From: a bacterium | Lineage (GTDB): Bacteria; CLD3; SB21 | Direction of reading: 5' to 3' | Assembly (NCBI GenBank): GCA_013360215.1 | Contig: JABWCP010000024.1 | Location: 1-46,813 of the forward strand | Length of the DNA stretch: 46,813 bases | Part shown: piece after piece, positions 25,355-34,988 of the stretch | Position numbering within the stretch: position 1 is the first letter of the stretch | How the letters are laid out: every line of letters starts with the position of its first letter | Translations under genes and position numbers: made by a program | Notes under the pieces: model-generated | Database searches by the model: none | Told to the model about the DNA's origin: nothing | The model's input: the letters and a program-made list of their open reading frames with translations, nothing else

Positions 25355-27046
25355 ATGAAATTTGCATCCAAACTTTTTCTGGTATTTGTCGGGTTTTCGG
25401 CTTTTCTGAGCCTGGCATTTGTAGGAACGTTTTATTTATTTGTTTTTAAGAAAGCCGAGCTGGACCTGAAATCGCAAGCACAGTTGCATGCGTATTCACT
25501 GGCCGTAACGTTGAGCAAGCTCATTGACGGGGATAAGCACCAAACCATACTTACCCGTGCGGACGAAAATTCGGAAGCCTATAAGGAAATACAGCGTGTA
25601 CTGCGGACATTTCGCGATGCCAATAGGGAAGTCGGCATGCCCGTACAATATGTGTATACCAAAATTCGTACGGAGCACAAAGATACTTTGGCGTATGTCG
25701 TGGATGCACAGGAAGACGATCGTTCCATAGCCAGCATTGATCCGACGACCAAGGATACGACGTTCAATTTTACGCCCGTCGGGCAGCGTGTTGAAGTGAC
25801 GTGGCAGCGCGAATTTCAAAAAGCTTCCGTAAGTGATTTTTACTCCGATCCATGGGGGATGTGGATTACAGGAGCAGGGCCTATTCGAAACAGCGCCGGT
25901 ACGGTTGTTGCGTTTGCTTATGTGGATGTCAGCGGTACGAAAGTTTTGGAAGAACTCAATGCGATCAAGCAACGCATCACCGTGGTTTCTGTTATTGCAT
26001 TGATAGCGCTGTTGACGCTTTCGGCGATTTTGAGTTACGTATTGGCTAATTTTGTGAATCGCCCGTTAAACAATCTGCGGGAGGGGCTTACGCGCATCAA
26101 AGACGGCGTGTTTGATTTTCGAATACCGATCAATCGCAAAGATGATTTTCAGGATTTGGCGGAAGCGTTTAACGTGATGTCTGAAAATATGCGTACGATG
26201 GCCGCTCAGATATCCAACGGTTCACGTAAAATAGCTTCGACGTCCACAGAAATACTTGCCATTTCACGCGAGCAAGCGACGACGTCCAGTCAGCAATCCA
26301 TTTCCGTAACCGAAACCACGGCGACGATGGAGGAACTCACTTCGACATCGCGTTATATTGCGGAGAATTCGGAATCCGTAGTAAAAATCGCGGCGGAAAC
26401 ACACGAAATTTCTCAGGAAGCCGTTGATCTTTCCGGTGTGGCAAAAGATAAGATGGAAGAAATTCGTCGTAAGAGCGATCAGGATACCAGCGCGATTGCC
26501 GATCTCAATAAAAAAATGCAAAAAATCACCGAAGTCATTGAGATCATCAATACGGTCACCGAACAGACCAAACTTATTTCGTTTAATGCGCGCCTGGAAG
26601 CAACCGGGGCCGGCGAAGCGGGTCGGCGGTTTTCCGTCGTGGCGTCGGAAATTCGCCGTCTGGCCGAAAACGTTGCCGAATCCACCGAAGAAATAAAAGA
26701 AACCGTACATGAAATTCGTGTGGCAATGGATTCGTTGGTGAAAAACTCCAAAGAGAGCGCATACAAAATCCGTGAAGGTGTGGATCTGGTATCCAAAGTT
26801 TCCACCGTATTGGAAAACATCCTTCTTGCGGCACAAAACACTACCGAATCGGCTAAACAAATTTCCCTGTCCACGCAACAGCAACGTACGGCGAGCGAAC
26901 AAGTGGTCACTACATTAAAAGAAATCTCCGAAGGCGCAAAACATTTTGTCAAATCAAGCAATCAGGCCGCCATCATATCCGGCGATCTCAATGCGCTCTC
27001 GGATGAACTCAATAAAACGCTCAATAATTTCAAAGTAGGCCGTTAA
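25355..27046 (+). CDS. Methyl-accepting chemotaxis protein
   Basis: A 563-residue receptor: N-terminal membrane helix (about 7-30), periplasmic domain of roughly 170 residues (Cache-like by its YVYTKI and AYVDVSG strands), second helix (about 208-230), HAMP domain, then the cytoplasmic signalling region with the tip QTKLISFNARLEATGAGEAG. The tip has NARLEA instead of the common NAAIEA. It probably detects a small molecule outside and signals through CheW/CheA. A GGAG lies 5-6 bases before ATG 25355. It is 10 bp downstream of the sensor-less MCP. Confidence 0.92.
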   Translation: MKFASKLFLVFVGFSAFLSLAFVGTFYLFVFKKAELDLKSQAQLHAYSLAVTLSKLIDGDKHQTILTRADENSEAYKEIQRVLRTFRDANREVGMPVQYVYTKIRTEHKDTLAYVVDAQEDDRSIASIDPTTKDTTFNFTPVGQRVEVTWQREFQKASVSDFYSDPWGMWITGAGPIRNSAGTVVAFAYVDVSGTKVLEELNAIKQRITVVSVIALIALLTLSAILSYVLANFVNRPLNNLREGLTRIKDGVFDFRIPINRKDDFQDLAEAFNVMSENMRTMAAQISNGSRKIASTSTEILAISREQATTSSQQSISVTETTATMEELTSTSRYIAENSESVVKIAAETHEISQEAVDLSGVAKDKMEEIRRKSDQDTSAIADLNKKMQKITEVIEIINTVTEQTKLISFNARLEATGAGEAGRRFSVVASEIRRLAENVAESTEEIKETVHEIRVAMDSLVKNSKESAYKIREGVDLVSKVSTVLENILLAAQNTTESAKQISLSTQQQRTASEQVVTTLKEISEGAKHFVKSSNQAAIISGDLNALSDELNKTLNNFKVGR

Positions 27047-27049
27047 ACG

Positions 27050-27751
27050 ATGCGCAAACTGGTATTATGGGACATTGACGGTACATTGATTCGCTGCGGT
27101 AAATCGCCGCGTAATGCCATCGTTGCCGCGATGGAAGAGGTTTTCGGAACGCGCGGTGATGTGGATAATTATCCTTTTTCAGGGAAAACCGATCCTCAGA
27201 TCATATATGATGTGATGACGGCCGCTCGGTTGGATGAGCAGCATGTACTTGCAAATATGCACGTTGCTCTCGCAGGTTATGTTGCGCGCCTCGAAAAAAC
27301 ACTGATGCCTGATGAAATTCGCATTTTTGAAGGCATTGTTGATCTTCTGAATCAACTATCTGGACATAATGAAGTCGTTCAAGGTCTATTGACCGGTAAT
27401 GTAATCGAAGGTGCGCGCATCAAACTGAGCCGAGCCGGGTTGGGGCATTATTTTTTTAACGGGAAACCTCCGCTTGGAGCATTTGGCAGCGATGCACGGC
27501 ATCGTCCTGAACTTCCCGCGATTGCCGTTCAACGGGCCTGTGAAATGACGGGCCGGCGTTTTGAATCCAAAGATATTGTCATCATCGGCGACAGCCCGTA
27601 TGATGTGCTGTGCGGAAAACATCTCAATGTCCGTTCGATCGCCGTAGCTACGGGATGGCATTCGGTTGAAGATTTGAAACCCTATGAGCCGGATGCAGTC
27701 TATACCGATTTTTCTGATACATCCGATGTTTTAAAAACCATACTTGCTTGA
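27050..27751 (+). CDS. HAD-superfamily phosphatase (phosphoglycolate phosphatase-like)
   Basis: Soluble HAD hydrolase of 233 residues. Motif I is WDIDGT (nucleophile Asp8), motif II is the LTGN segment, and motif IV is IIGDSPYDV with the metal-binding Asp residues. A helical cap follows motif I, as in phosphoglycolate phosphatase and beta-phosphoglucomutase. The phosphorylated substrate cannot be told from sequence. It starts 3 bp after the MCP stop and ends 10 bp before queF, so it may be in one transcript with them. Confidence 0.88.
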   Translation: MRKLVLWDIDGTLIRCGKSPRNAIVAAMEEVFGTRGDVDNYPFSGKTDPQIIYDVMTAARLDEQHVLANMHVALAGYVARLEKTLMPDEIRIFEGIVDLLNQLSGHNEVVQGLLTGNVIEGARIKLSRAGLGHYFFNGKPPLGAFGSDARHRPELPAIAVQRACEMTGRRFESKDIVIIGDSPYDVLCGKHLNVRSIAVATGWHSVEDLKPYEPDAVYTDFSDTSDVLKTILA

Positions 27752-27761
27752 AGAGGCACCA

Positions 27762-28214
27762 GTGAAAAAAAAGATACATCATAAACACGTTACCGATGCC
27801 AAAGCGTTTGTACAAAAGCCCGATTTCAAATTTAAGTTTGACGGTTATGAGGCAATTCGTCCTGAATTGATCGAAACGTTTGCGTATGAAAATCCCGGCC
27901 AACCTCAGGCGATCGTGGTTTCAACGGAAGAATTTACGGCTGTATGTCCCTGGTCGGGTCTTCCGGATTTTGCGCGGATCGTTGTGACGTATGTGCCGCG
28001 CCAAAAAATCATCGAATTGCGTTCCTACAAATATTACCTGTATTCCTATCGCAATGTGGGTATATTTCAGGAACATTTGACACCGCGATTACTCCAGGAT
28101 CTTGTGGCCGCATGCGAACCTGAAAGCATGACAGTTAAAACGGATTATAATATTCGGGGAGGCATTCACACGGTATGTGAAGCCTCATATCGTCGGAACA
28201 CCAAACGCCGTTAA
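27762..28214 (+). CDS. queF: NADPH-dependent preQ0 reductase
   Basis: Reduces 7-cyano-7-deazaguanine (preQ0) to preQ1 in queuosine synthesis. The 150 residues are the short unimodular QueF type. The catalytic Cys62 lies in AVCPWSGLPDFA with Asp69 close by. The QueF motif ELRSYKYYLYSYRNVGIF and the substrate segment YNIRGGIHT are present. I chose GTG 27762, preceded by AAGAGG 7 bases upstream, over the in-frame TTG 27744, which would lie inside the HAD gene. No other queuosine gene is in the window except folE at 5418, which supplies the shared precursor. Confidence 0.95.
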   Translation: MKKKIHHKHVTDAKAFVQKPDFKFKFDGYEAIRPELIETFAYENPGQPQAIVVSTEEFTAVCPWSGLPDFARIVVTYVPRQKIIELRSYKYYLYSYRNVGIFQEHLTPRLLQDLVAACEPESMTVKTDYNIRGGIHTVCEASYRRNTKRR

Positions 28215-28226
28215 AAGGTTGTACTT

Positions 28227-29225
28227 ATGAATGTTGCTTTGTCGCAAACACCTACTGTTTTGATCGTCGATGACAGCGAGGATATGATCCTTCTGCTGAC
28301 GGAGGTTTTGGAAGATGCCGAATACCGGGTCGTAACTGCACGCAATGGACACGAAGCGTTGGATATGGTCGTACAGGCCAATCCGGATTTGATATTGCTT
28401 GATGCGATCATGCCTAATATGAACGGTTATGAAGTCACACAGATCCTCAAAACACAAGACAAAACTCGCCTCATACCGATTATCATGCTAACCGGTTTGT
28501 CTGACCTTAACGACAAACTCAAAGGGATCGAACTCGGTGTTGATGATTTTCTTGTCAAACCGTTTAACCATTTAGAACTGGTGACGCGCGTTCGTTCCTT
28601 GATCCGGGTAAAACAATATACGGACGAACTCGAAAACGCCGAGACCGTAATTTTTAGTTTGGCGCTGGCGGTCGAAGCCAAAGACGAATATACCGAAGGG
28701 CACTGCAACCGATTATCGTTTTATGGCGCCAGGCTTGCGGAAGCAATTGGTTTATCTACCGAGCAGATCAAGGCCGTTCGTCGCGGTGGCATTTTGCATG
28801 ATATCGGTAAGATAGCTATTCATGACAATTTACTTCTTAAACCCGGCCCGTTGACACCGGACGAATTTGAAGTGATGAAGCAACATACGGTGATCGGGGA
28901 GCGAATTTGCAAGCCTCTCAAATCGCTCAACGGCGTACTGCCCATTATTCGCAGTCATCAGGAACGATGGGACGGAAGCGGATATCCGGACGGGCTTAAA
29001 GGGGAAGAGATACCTATCATCGCCCGTGTGATCATGACCGTGGATTTATACGACGCGTTGACTACGGACCGTCCTTACCGTCGGGCTTTATCCAATGAAA
29101 AAGCCTTTGAGGTTATGCGCGAAGAAACGGCGATGGGTTTATGGGATGCCGTGTTGATGGAAAAATTTATTGATATGATGCAGAAGAACGAATTCGGTAC
29201 ACCGACTGGCCGCAGCGCCTTATAA
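28227..29225 (+). CDS. Response regulator with HD-GYP output domain
   Basis: A 332-residue protein: receiver (Asp59, Lys111), then a linker and an HD-GYP domain. The latter has HDIGK (191-195) and the HQERWDGSGYP motif (244-254), the signature of cyclic-di-GMP phosphodiesterases. It probably lowers c-di-GMP in response to a kinase and so links the nearby chemotaxis genes to motility or biofilm control. No kinase is adjacent. It follows queF by 12 bp with AAAGG before its ATG. Confidence 0.93.
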   Translation: MNVALSQTPTVLIVDDSEDMILLLTEVLEDAEYRVVTARNGHEALDMVVQANPDLILLDAIMPNMNGYEVTQILKTQDKTRLIPIIMLTGLSDLNDKLKGIELGVDDFLVKPFNHLELVTRVRSLIRVKQYTDELENAETVIFSLALAVEAKDEYTEGHCNRLSFYGARLAEAIGLSTEQIKAVRRGGILHDIGKIAIHDNLLLKPGPLTPDEFEVMKQHTVIGERICKPLKSLNGVLPIIRSHQERWDGSGYPDGLKGEEIPIIARVIMTVDLYDALTTDRPYRRALSNEKAFEVMREETAMGLWDAVLMEKFIDMMQKNEFGTPTGRSAL

Positions 29226-29241
29226 ATGCAGGAGAAAACAG

Positions 29242-29949
29242 TTGCCTAAGAATCACCGCAATCAGCATGATAATTTAGAAACCGTAGATAAGTCCTATCG
29301 CATGCAAGAGCCGTGGCGCCTTTTGCGTATCATGGCCGAGTTTGTGGATGGCTTTGAAAAAATGGAACGCGTGGGACCGGCTGTTTCGATATTCGGTTCC
29401 GCCCGCACAAAACCGGGCATGGCTAATTATAAATTGGCAGAAGAATTAGCGCGCCTAATCGTCAAATCAGGTTTTGCCGTGATCACCGGAGGCGGCCCCG
29501 GGCTTATGGAAGCGGCCAATAAAGGCGCCAAAGAAGCAGGCGGGAAGTCCGTTGGCCTCTCGATCCAACTGCCGTTTGAAACCAAAGGCAATGATTTTCT
29601 GACGATGGAAGTAAACTTCAATTATTTCTTTGTGCGCAAGGTCATGTTCGTCAAATACGCCCGCGGTTTTATTGCTTTGCCCGGCGGTCTGGGTACGATG
29701 GACGAATTATTTGAAATGTTGACGTTAATACAGACCGGTAAAGTGGATCCCTTTCCGATCGTGCTTATCGGTAAAACCTACTGGAGCGGTTTGCTTGATT
29801 GGATGAAAGCATCCATGCTCAAAGAACGATACATCAACCCCGAAGATTTGGAACTGTTTCATGTAACCGATTCGGCTAAAGAAGCGGTGAGCATCATACA
29901 GGATTTTTATAAGAAAAATAAAAAACGCGGAAAAATCAGAATAATATGA
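29242..29949 (+). CDS. LOG-family protein (TIGR00730 Rossmann fold)
   Basis: Cytosolic 235-residue protein with [11 protein letters not shown] near 83-93 and PGGLGTMDE (147-155), the hallmarks of LOG/lysine decarboxylase-like phosphoribohydrolases. These cleave nucleoside 5'-monophosphates to base and ribose 5-phosphate; the plant relatives activate cytokinins, and the bacterial substrate is usually unknown. I chose TTG 29242 because GGAG sits 7 bases before it; there is no ATG that gives the expected N-terminus. The end overlaps the mutase start (ATGA). The C-terminus is very basic. Confidence 0.9.
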   Translation: MPKNHRNQHDNLETVDKSYRMQEPWRLLRIMAEFVDGFEKMERVGPAVSIFGSARTKPGMANYKLAEELARLIVKSGFAVITGGGPGLMEAANKGAKEAGGKSVGLSIQLPFETKGNDFLTMEVNFNYFFVRKVMFVKYARGFIALPGGLGTMDELFEMLTLIQTGKVDPFPIVLIGKTYWSGLLDWMKASMLKERYINPEDLELFHVTDSAKEAVSIIQDFYKKNKKRGKIRII

Positions 29950-31529
29950 GCGACGCAAAAAAAAGTAAAACCGTGCTGACCGATGCGGGTATCGAAGTGC
30001 CCTTGTATCTCAAGGAATACCCGCAGGATTATTCGACGAAGCTGGGCGATCCGGGACAGTTTCCCTATACTCGCGGTGTTCAGAATACGATGTATCGCGG
30101 CCGTCTGTGGACCATGCGTCAGTACGCCGGATTTGGAAACGCAGAAGAATCCAACAAACGCTACAAAATGCTTTTGGCGCAAGGTACGATGGGGTTATCC
30201 GTAGCATTTGATTTGCCCACACAGATCGGTTACGATTGCGATCACGCACTGGCCGAAGGCGAAGTAGGAAAAGTCGGCGTTTCGATTTCGTCTCTCGAAG
30301 ACATGGAAGTGCTTTTGGATGGCATTCCGCTGGATCAGATCAGCACATCCATGACGATCAATGCGACAGCGGCGATTTTATTATGTCTGTACGTTGCCGT
30401 AGCTAAAAAACGCGGCGCGGATATTCGCCAGCTTTCCGGTACGATACAAAACGATGTTCTAAAAGAATATATAGCTCGCGGTACTTACATTTATCCACCC
30501 AAACATTCCATGCGGATTATAACTGATATTTTCCGCTATTGTACGAGCGAGTTGCCCAAATGGAATATGATTTCAATATCCGGTTATCATATTCGCGAAG
30601 CCGGCTCCACGGCGGTGCAGGAGTTGGCATTTACGTTTGCCAATGCCATCGCTTATGTTGAAGCGGCCGTAGCTTCCGGTCAGGATGTGGATCAGTTTGC
30701 CTCGCGACTCAGTTTCTTTTTTAATGCGCATAATAATTTTTTTGAAGAGATCGGTAAGTTTCGTGCGGCACGAAGGATTTGGGCGCATATCATGAAAGAA
30801 CGATTTGGCGCAAAAGACCCCAAAAGCATGATGCTGCGTTTCCACACGCAGACCGGCGGTTCTACGCTGACAGCCCAGCAGCCATACAATAACATACCCC
30901 GCGTGACATTACAAGCGTTATCGGCTGTTTTGGGCGGTACGCAAAGTTTACATACTAATTCGTTTGATGAAGCGCTGGCGTTACCGACAGAAGATTCGGC
31001 GCGAATTGCCCTTCGCACACAGCAGGTGATTGCGTATGAAAGCGGCGTTGCACAGTCAGTTGATCCGCTTGCCGGAAGTTATCTGGTCGAACAAATGACG
31101 GATGAGATCGAAACGCGTGTCATGCGCTATCTGAAAGACATTGATGCGATGGGCGGTTCCATTCGTGCGATTGAGTCCGGTTATTTTCAAAGTGAAATCG
31201 CTGAAGCCGCATACCGTTATCAAAAGGCGATCGAAACCAAGGCGCAGATTATCGTCGGTGTCAATGATTTCAAAGTCGAAAGCGATCCGAAGCCGGACAT
31301 ACTTCAGATTGATACATCACTCGAAAAAAATCAAAAAGAACGTATTCAAAAACTGCGTGCGCGACGTGATAATGCTAAAGTTCAATCCGGGTTAGAAAAA
31401 TTAGCTCAGGCTTGCCGGAGTACGGACAATATCCTGCCGTGTATATTAGAATCGGTAGAAGCCTATGCCACTTTGGGGGAAATCGCCGATACGATGCGCA
31501 ACGTTTTTGGAGAATATAAGGCCGCTTGA
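29946..31529 (+). CDS. Methylmalonyl-CoA mutase, catalytic (large) subunit without B12 domain
   Basis: A 527-residue TIM-barrel subunit that interconverts methylmalonyl-CoA and succinyl-CoA with adenosylcobalamin. Tyr60 in RQYAGF, Arg178 in YIARGTY and His215 in SGYHIREAG stand at the positions of Tyr89, Arg207 and His244 of the Propionibacterium enzyme; Tyr and Arg there favour methylmalonyl-CoA over isobutyryl-CoA, where Phe and Gln are found. The polypeptide ends before a cobalamin-binding domain (about 130 residues), so a separate small subunit must exist elsewhere. ATGA overlap with the LOG gene indicates coupling. No epimerase or MeaB-type chaperone is in the window. Confidence 0.92.
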   Translation: MSDAKKSKTVLTDAGIEVPLYLKEYPQDYSTKLGDPGQFPYTRGVQNTMYRGRLWTMRQYAGFGNAEESNKRYKMLLAQGTMGLSVAFDLPTQIGYDCDHALAEGEVGKVGVSISSLEDMEVLLDGIPLDQISTSMTINATAAILLCLYVAVAKKRGADIRQLSGTIQNDVLKEYIARGTYIYPPKHSMRIITDIFRYCTSELPKWNMISISGYHIREAGSTAVQELAFTFANAIAYVEAAVASGQDVDQFASRLSFFFNAHNNFFEEIGKFRAARRIWAHIMKERFGAKDPKSMMLRFHTQTGGSTLTAQQPYNNIPRVTLQALSAVLGGTQSLHTNSFDEALALPTEDSARIALRTQQVIAYESGVAQSVDPLAGSYLVEQMTDEIETRVMRYLKDIDAMGGSIRAIESGYFQSEIAEAAYRYQKAIETKAQIIVGVNDFKVESDPKPDILQIDTSLEKNQKERIQKLRARRDNAKVQSGLEKLAQACRSTDNILPCILESVEAYATLGEIADTMRNVFGEYKAA

Positions 31530-31530
31530 A

Positions 31531-31764
31531 ATGATCGGGGAATGGGACATTAATCGCAAAATTCGTTTTGGCGTAGCCTTGCTTTTTGTCGCAACCGGTA
31601 TTTGGGTGATGATCGGTAATGTTATGCCGGATTATATCAATGATCGTTATCATTACGTAATGGGCTTTATACTTATATTTTATGGCGTATTTCGCTTCGT
31701 GCATTATGATTATAGAAAAAACATCAAACGTACTGATGAAATTTCAGAAGAAAATGAAGAATAA
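31531..31764 (+). CDS. Small two-helix membrane protein
   Basis: A 77-residue protein with two hydrophobic helices (about 14-33 and 40-58) and a charged C-terminal tail rich in Lys and Glu. No family is recognised. It starts one base after the mutase stop and overlaps the next lipoprotein gene by 11 bp, so it is probably expressed, but its role is unknown. The frame is open from 31465, but the mutase coding region covers that part. Confidence 0.6.
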   Translation: MIGEWDINRKIRFGVALLFVATGIWVMIGNVMPDYINDRYHYVMGFILIFYGVFRFVHYDYRKNIKRTDEISEENEE

Positions 31765-32701
31765 AATACACAAATTTGTCGTTGTCTTATTATGCGGTTT
31801 GTTTTGGACCGGTTGTAAAGGTAACGAAAGGGCATCAACACCTACGACAGGTGCTTTACCTTTGATCTGCGATGATGCTGTTTCTAATGTTATTCAGATT
31901 CAAAAAAATGAATTTGAAAAACGGTACACACAAGCTAAAATTGATATGCAGCTAGCTCCGGCCTCGGCGGCGATCGTCAAGCTGATCAATAACGAAGTGG
32001 AATGTATCATTAGTTCGCGTGAATTGGACTCGACGGAAACGGATTTTCTAATTCGTCACGAAATTAAGGTTTTTTCGCAGAAGTTTGCACTCGATGGTAT
32101 AGCCATTATTGTCAATGCGGAAAATCCCATCGAAGAAATGAGTCTCGCTTCGCTGCGAGAACTTTTTTCCGGAGATGCGACGTACTGGTCGGATATCACA
32201 GACTCGGTGCGATTTCCGTATCATCTTAACCGAATTCAAATCGTCAGTGATGGTCGTCGCTCCGGTAATTATAGAGTTTTGCACGAAATGGTACTCGACA
32301 AAAATCCGTTATCACCTAATGCTGTCGTATTGTCCGGCGACTCGGCCAATAGTGTCGTACCCAAAATTTTGGATTTTGTAGCATCAACGCCGGGCGCCGT
32401 AGGATATGTGAGTACGGCTTGGGTGGGTAAAACCAGCGCGGATTGGGAATCGCGTTCCGGCAAATTAAAAATTATTCGTGTGTCGGGTGAAGACTTTCAC
32501 AAAGCAGTAGAGCCCATACAAGGGTATGTTTATCGCGGCGATTATCCGTTGCGACGGGTATTATATATTATTCATCGTCAGCCGTATATCGGGTTGGCGG
32601 CCGGTTTTACGGCTTTTTTGACAGGTAATGACGGGCAAAAAATATGTTTAGCCAATAACCTTGTTCCGGGGATGAATCCCATCCGGCTTAAGCATGAGTA
32701 A
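31754..32701 (+). CDS. PstS-like substrate-binding lipoprotein
   Basis: Periplasmic binding protein of the PstS type (PBP-like 2 fold), 315 residues. A lipoprotein leader ends LFWTGC (Cys at about residue 21). Motifs typical for phosphate or anion binders follow: SSRELDSTE, SDGRRSGNYRVLHEMVL and a GAVGYVSTAW loop. A phosphate-type anion is the likeliest ligand, but no ABC transporter genes are nearby. In several FCB genomes such genes accompany ExbB/ExbD/TonB clusters, as here. ATG 31754 overlaps the small membrane protein. Confidence 0.75.
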   Translation: MKNKIHKFVVVLLCGLFWTGCKGNERASTPTTGALPLICDDAVSNVIQIQKNEFEKRYTQAKIDMQLAPASAAIVKLINNEVECIISSRELDSTETDFLIRHEIKVFSQKFALDGIAIIVNAENPIEEMSLASLRELFSGDATYWSDITDSVRFPYHLNRIQIVSDGRRSGNYRVLHEMVLDKNPLSPNAVVLSGDSANSVVPKILDFVASTPGAVGYVSTAWVGKTSADWESRSGKLKIIRVSGEDFHKAVEPIQGYVYRGDYPLRRVLYIIHRQPYIGLAAGFTAFLTGNDGQKICLANNLVPGMNPIRLKHE

Positions 32702-32764
32702 AAAAAGCTTGTTTTTTTTCTAAAATCGCATAGATTTTTCCGTCATTTTTGGTCCCAATCCGGT

Positions 32765-32793
32765 TTTTGACGAATCTATATCTTGTCTATAAT
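32765..32793 (+). promoter_or_regulatory. Candidate sigma-70 promoter of the TPR gene
   Basis: A perfect TATAAT (32788-32793) is preceded by TTGACG with a 15-bp spacer, or by TTTTGA with 17 bp. It lies about 48 bases before the TPR gene start. The AT-rich gap 32702-32840 otherwise holds only a weak hairpin with a T run near 32710. Confidence 0.5.
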
Positions 32794-32840
32794 TTATTGT
32801 TAGATCCGATCTTATTTTAACAAAGAGGAAGTACCTTAGT

Positions 32841-34472
32841 ATGCGTATGGTTTTGAAAAACGTATTGGCGCTTACATTTTTGTTCGTTGCTGCGCAAGTT
32901 TCCGTATATGCACAGAATGGCGAAATCAAACAAGCGCTCCTGCTTATCAATAAAGGCGAAAACAAAGAAGCCGTTGAATACCTGCTTCAAAAAGTAAATG
33001 AATTCCCTAAAACCGCAGAATTGCGCTATCTTTTGTCCATGGCATTAGATAAAAACGGTCAAACAGATATGGCTATCGAAGAGGCCAAAGCTGTCGTGAC
33101 GATGAAGCCAAAATATAAAGATAACCGTCGGCTTTTGATGAATCTTTATATTAAGAAAGAAAACTTCAAAAGCGCGATGGAGGAGTGCCAATTTCTGCTT
33201 AAAGAGTCCAAAAAAGATATTGGCCTCAAGCTTAATCTGTGCGAAATATACCTCGGTCTTGAAAATTATAAAGATGCCAGCACGGAGTTGGCAAAGCTCG
33301 AAGTAGAAAAACCCAATGATAATTTGGTACTGACGTTATTAGGTGATGCGTATGCTAAGCAACGCGTCAATTCACTGGCTATACAATATTATAATAAAGC
33401 GCTAGGCGTTAATCCTAACGCAGTAAACACGAAACTCAAACTGGCTAAGCTGTATTTTCGTGAAACGCAGTACAATGAAGCACTCAAAGAATATCTCGAT
33501 GTTGTGCGTATGGACACGACCAATGCTGAAGCGCTTTTGCGTATCGGTATCATATATAACGCCGCCGGAAAATCCGATGTCAATCAATACGGCCGGGCTA
33601 TCGGTTTTCTCCAGCGCTATATCGGTATAGCACCCAATGATTATGCAGGGTACTATTATACAGGTAAAAGCTGGCATGCGCTCCGTAGCTGGCAAAATGC
33701 TGTTACTAATTTTGAATCAGCTATGAAGCTGGATGATTCGGCTCGAGTTAAGGAAGAAACGACTGCTCTTTTATCGGAATCCTACCGTGGCCTCGGCGTG
33801 AATTATCTCAAGGATAAAAACTACGATGCGATGACGCCTGCGATCAAAAAGTCAATCGAACTTAATCCGGCCAGCGATTCGATCGCGTTTGAAATCGGAT
33901 ATAGTTTTTACGGCGAAAAAAATTATGCGACGGCCGCATCATGGTTTGATATTTCTGCGCAAAGCAAAACTGCGAGCGAGCCCAAAATTGCCAACAGCCT
34001 ATTCTTATCAGGCGTATCGCGTTATAATGCGGCAACGACCAAAGCCGACAGCTTGGCCGCATTGGCGCCGATTGAGAAATCATTAGCGATCCGCCCCACA
34101 TTGAATAATTATCTTAACTTTGCACAGTACAACGAATCGGTAGATCAGCCTGCTAAAGCCCGTGCAGCTTACGAAAAAGCCGTCGAAATGGACAGCAACA
34201 GTGTAACGGCACAACTCAAACTAGGAATTTTGTTATTCAATAAATTTAAAAACGATACGGAACCTGCGATCAAGGCGTTTAAAAAGGTCGGCCAACTTGA
34301 TGAAAAAGGTTCCTATAAAATGTCGCATTATTTCTTAGGTTTGTGTTACCTCAACGCCAAGAAAAAACCGGATGCACGTGAAGCATTCAAAAAATATTTA
34401 GAAGTAGATCCGACAGGTAATTTTTCCAAGCAAGCTAAAACGTATGTAACACAACTTGCCGGAGCGCGCTAA
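32841..34472 (+). CDS. Secreted tetratricopeptide repeat protein
   Basis: A 543-residue protein with a signal peptide (about 1-24, ending VYAQ) and a long array of TPR units, visible as repeating A-Y-KAL-hydrophobic-P patterns. A typical unit is LAIQYYNKALGVNPN. It is probably a periplasmic scaffold for protein contacts. It stands just upstream of the STAS and ExbB/ExbD/TonB genes and downstream of the PstS-like lipoprotein, an arrangement seen in related FCB genomes, so it may serve a TonB-linked envelope complex. An AGAGGAAG ribosome binding site precedes the ATG. Confidence 0.85.
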   Translation: MRMVLKNVLALTFLFVAAQVSVYAQNGEIKQALLLINKGENKEAVEYLLQKVNEFPKTAELRYLLSMALDKNGQTDMAIEEAKAVVTMKPKYKDNRRLLMNLYIKKENFKSAMEECQFLLKESKKDIGLKLNLCEIYLGLENYKDASTELAKLEVEKPNDNLVLTLLGDAYAKQRVNSLAIQYYNKALGVNPNAVNTKLKLAKLYFRETQYNEALKEYLDVVRMDTTNAEALLRIGIIYNAAGKSDVNQYGRAIGFLQRYIGIAPNDYAGYYYTGKSWHALRSWQNAVTNFESAMKLDDSARVKEETTALLSESYRGLGVNYLKDKNYDAMTPAIKKSIELNPASDSIAFEIGYSFYGEKNYATAASWFDISAQSKTASEPKIANSLFLSGVSRYNAATTKADSLAALAPIEKSLAIRPTLNNYLNFAQYNESVDQPAKARAAYEKAVEMDSNSVTAQLKLGILLFNKFKNDTEPAIKAFKKVGQLDEKGSYKMSHYFLGLCYLNAKKKPDAREAFKKYLEVDPTGNFSKQAKTYVTQLAGAR

Positions 34473-34541
34473 TTTTTAACGCCCAAGTATTGTGTTGATT
34501 GGAACTATTGAAAAGCTGAATTATTATAAAAGGAGATTGCG

Positions 34542-34877
34542 ATGAAAGTCAAAACTGATCCGTCCGGCGTGGTGGTGATCGCCCCCAAAGGCCGTCTGAC
34601 CGGAGGTTCCGAGACGGACGAACTAAAACAGGAAATCGAACGCGTTGTAACGGAAGGTATTACCAAGTGTGTAATCGAATTATCCGAAACGATTTATCTG
34701 AATAGTACGGCTTTAGGGCTTTTGGTATCCGCTCATAAAAAATTTATTGACCGCGGTGGAAAATTGAAATTATCCGGCGTTAATAAAAATATTGATAATA
34801 TACTCGTTATCACCAAACTATCATTGGTGTTTGAAGTGTTTGATACCGAAGCCGAAGCGCTTGCGAGTTTTAAGTAA
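34542..34877 (+). CDS. STAS-domain anti-sigma factor antagonist-like protein
   Basis: A 111-residue single STAS domain. The usual DxSGLG-type phosphorylation segment reads YLNSTALGLL, with Ser55 in place but Asn54 where Asp is common. Such proteins release a sigma factor or other partner when dephosphorylated, in a partner-switching pathway with a kinase and a phosphatase. Neither partner is in the window, so the target is unknown. A strong AAGGAG lies 7 bases before the ATG. It lies between the TPR gene and the ExbB gene. Confidence 0.85.
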   Translation: MKVKTDPSGVVVIAPKGRLTGGSETDELKQEIERVVTEGITKCVIELSETIYLNSTALGLLVSAHKKFIDRGGKLKLSGVNKNIDNILVITKLSLVFEVFDTEAEALASFK

Positions 34878-34988
34878 CATAAAAATAACTTGTATGCTTC
34901 GGGTTAGACTCGTATCTTTCCCGAACCTGTTTAAGGCAAATCTTAGTCATACATTAAATAAATCCTATTTTTCAGGAGGACCTTCCTT

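Noticed and set aside
26264-26902. Long minus-strand open frame (212 codons) opposite the chemotaxis receptor
   Set aside because: It runs antisense to a well-supported MCP gene, shows biased composition and has no start context; it is a shadow frame. Similar antisense frames such as 4028-4453 and 7870-8370 were dropped for the same reason.
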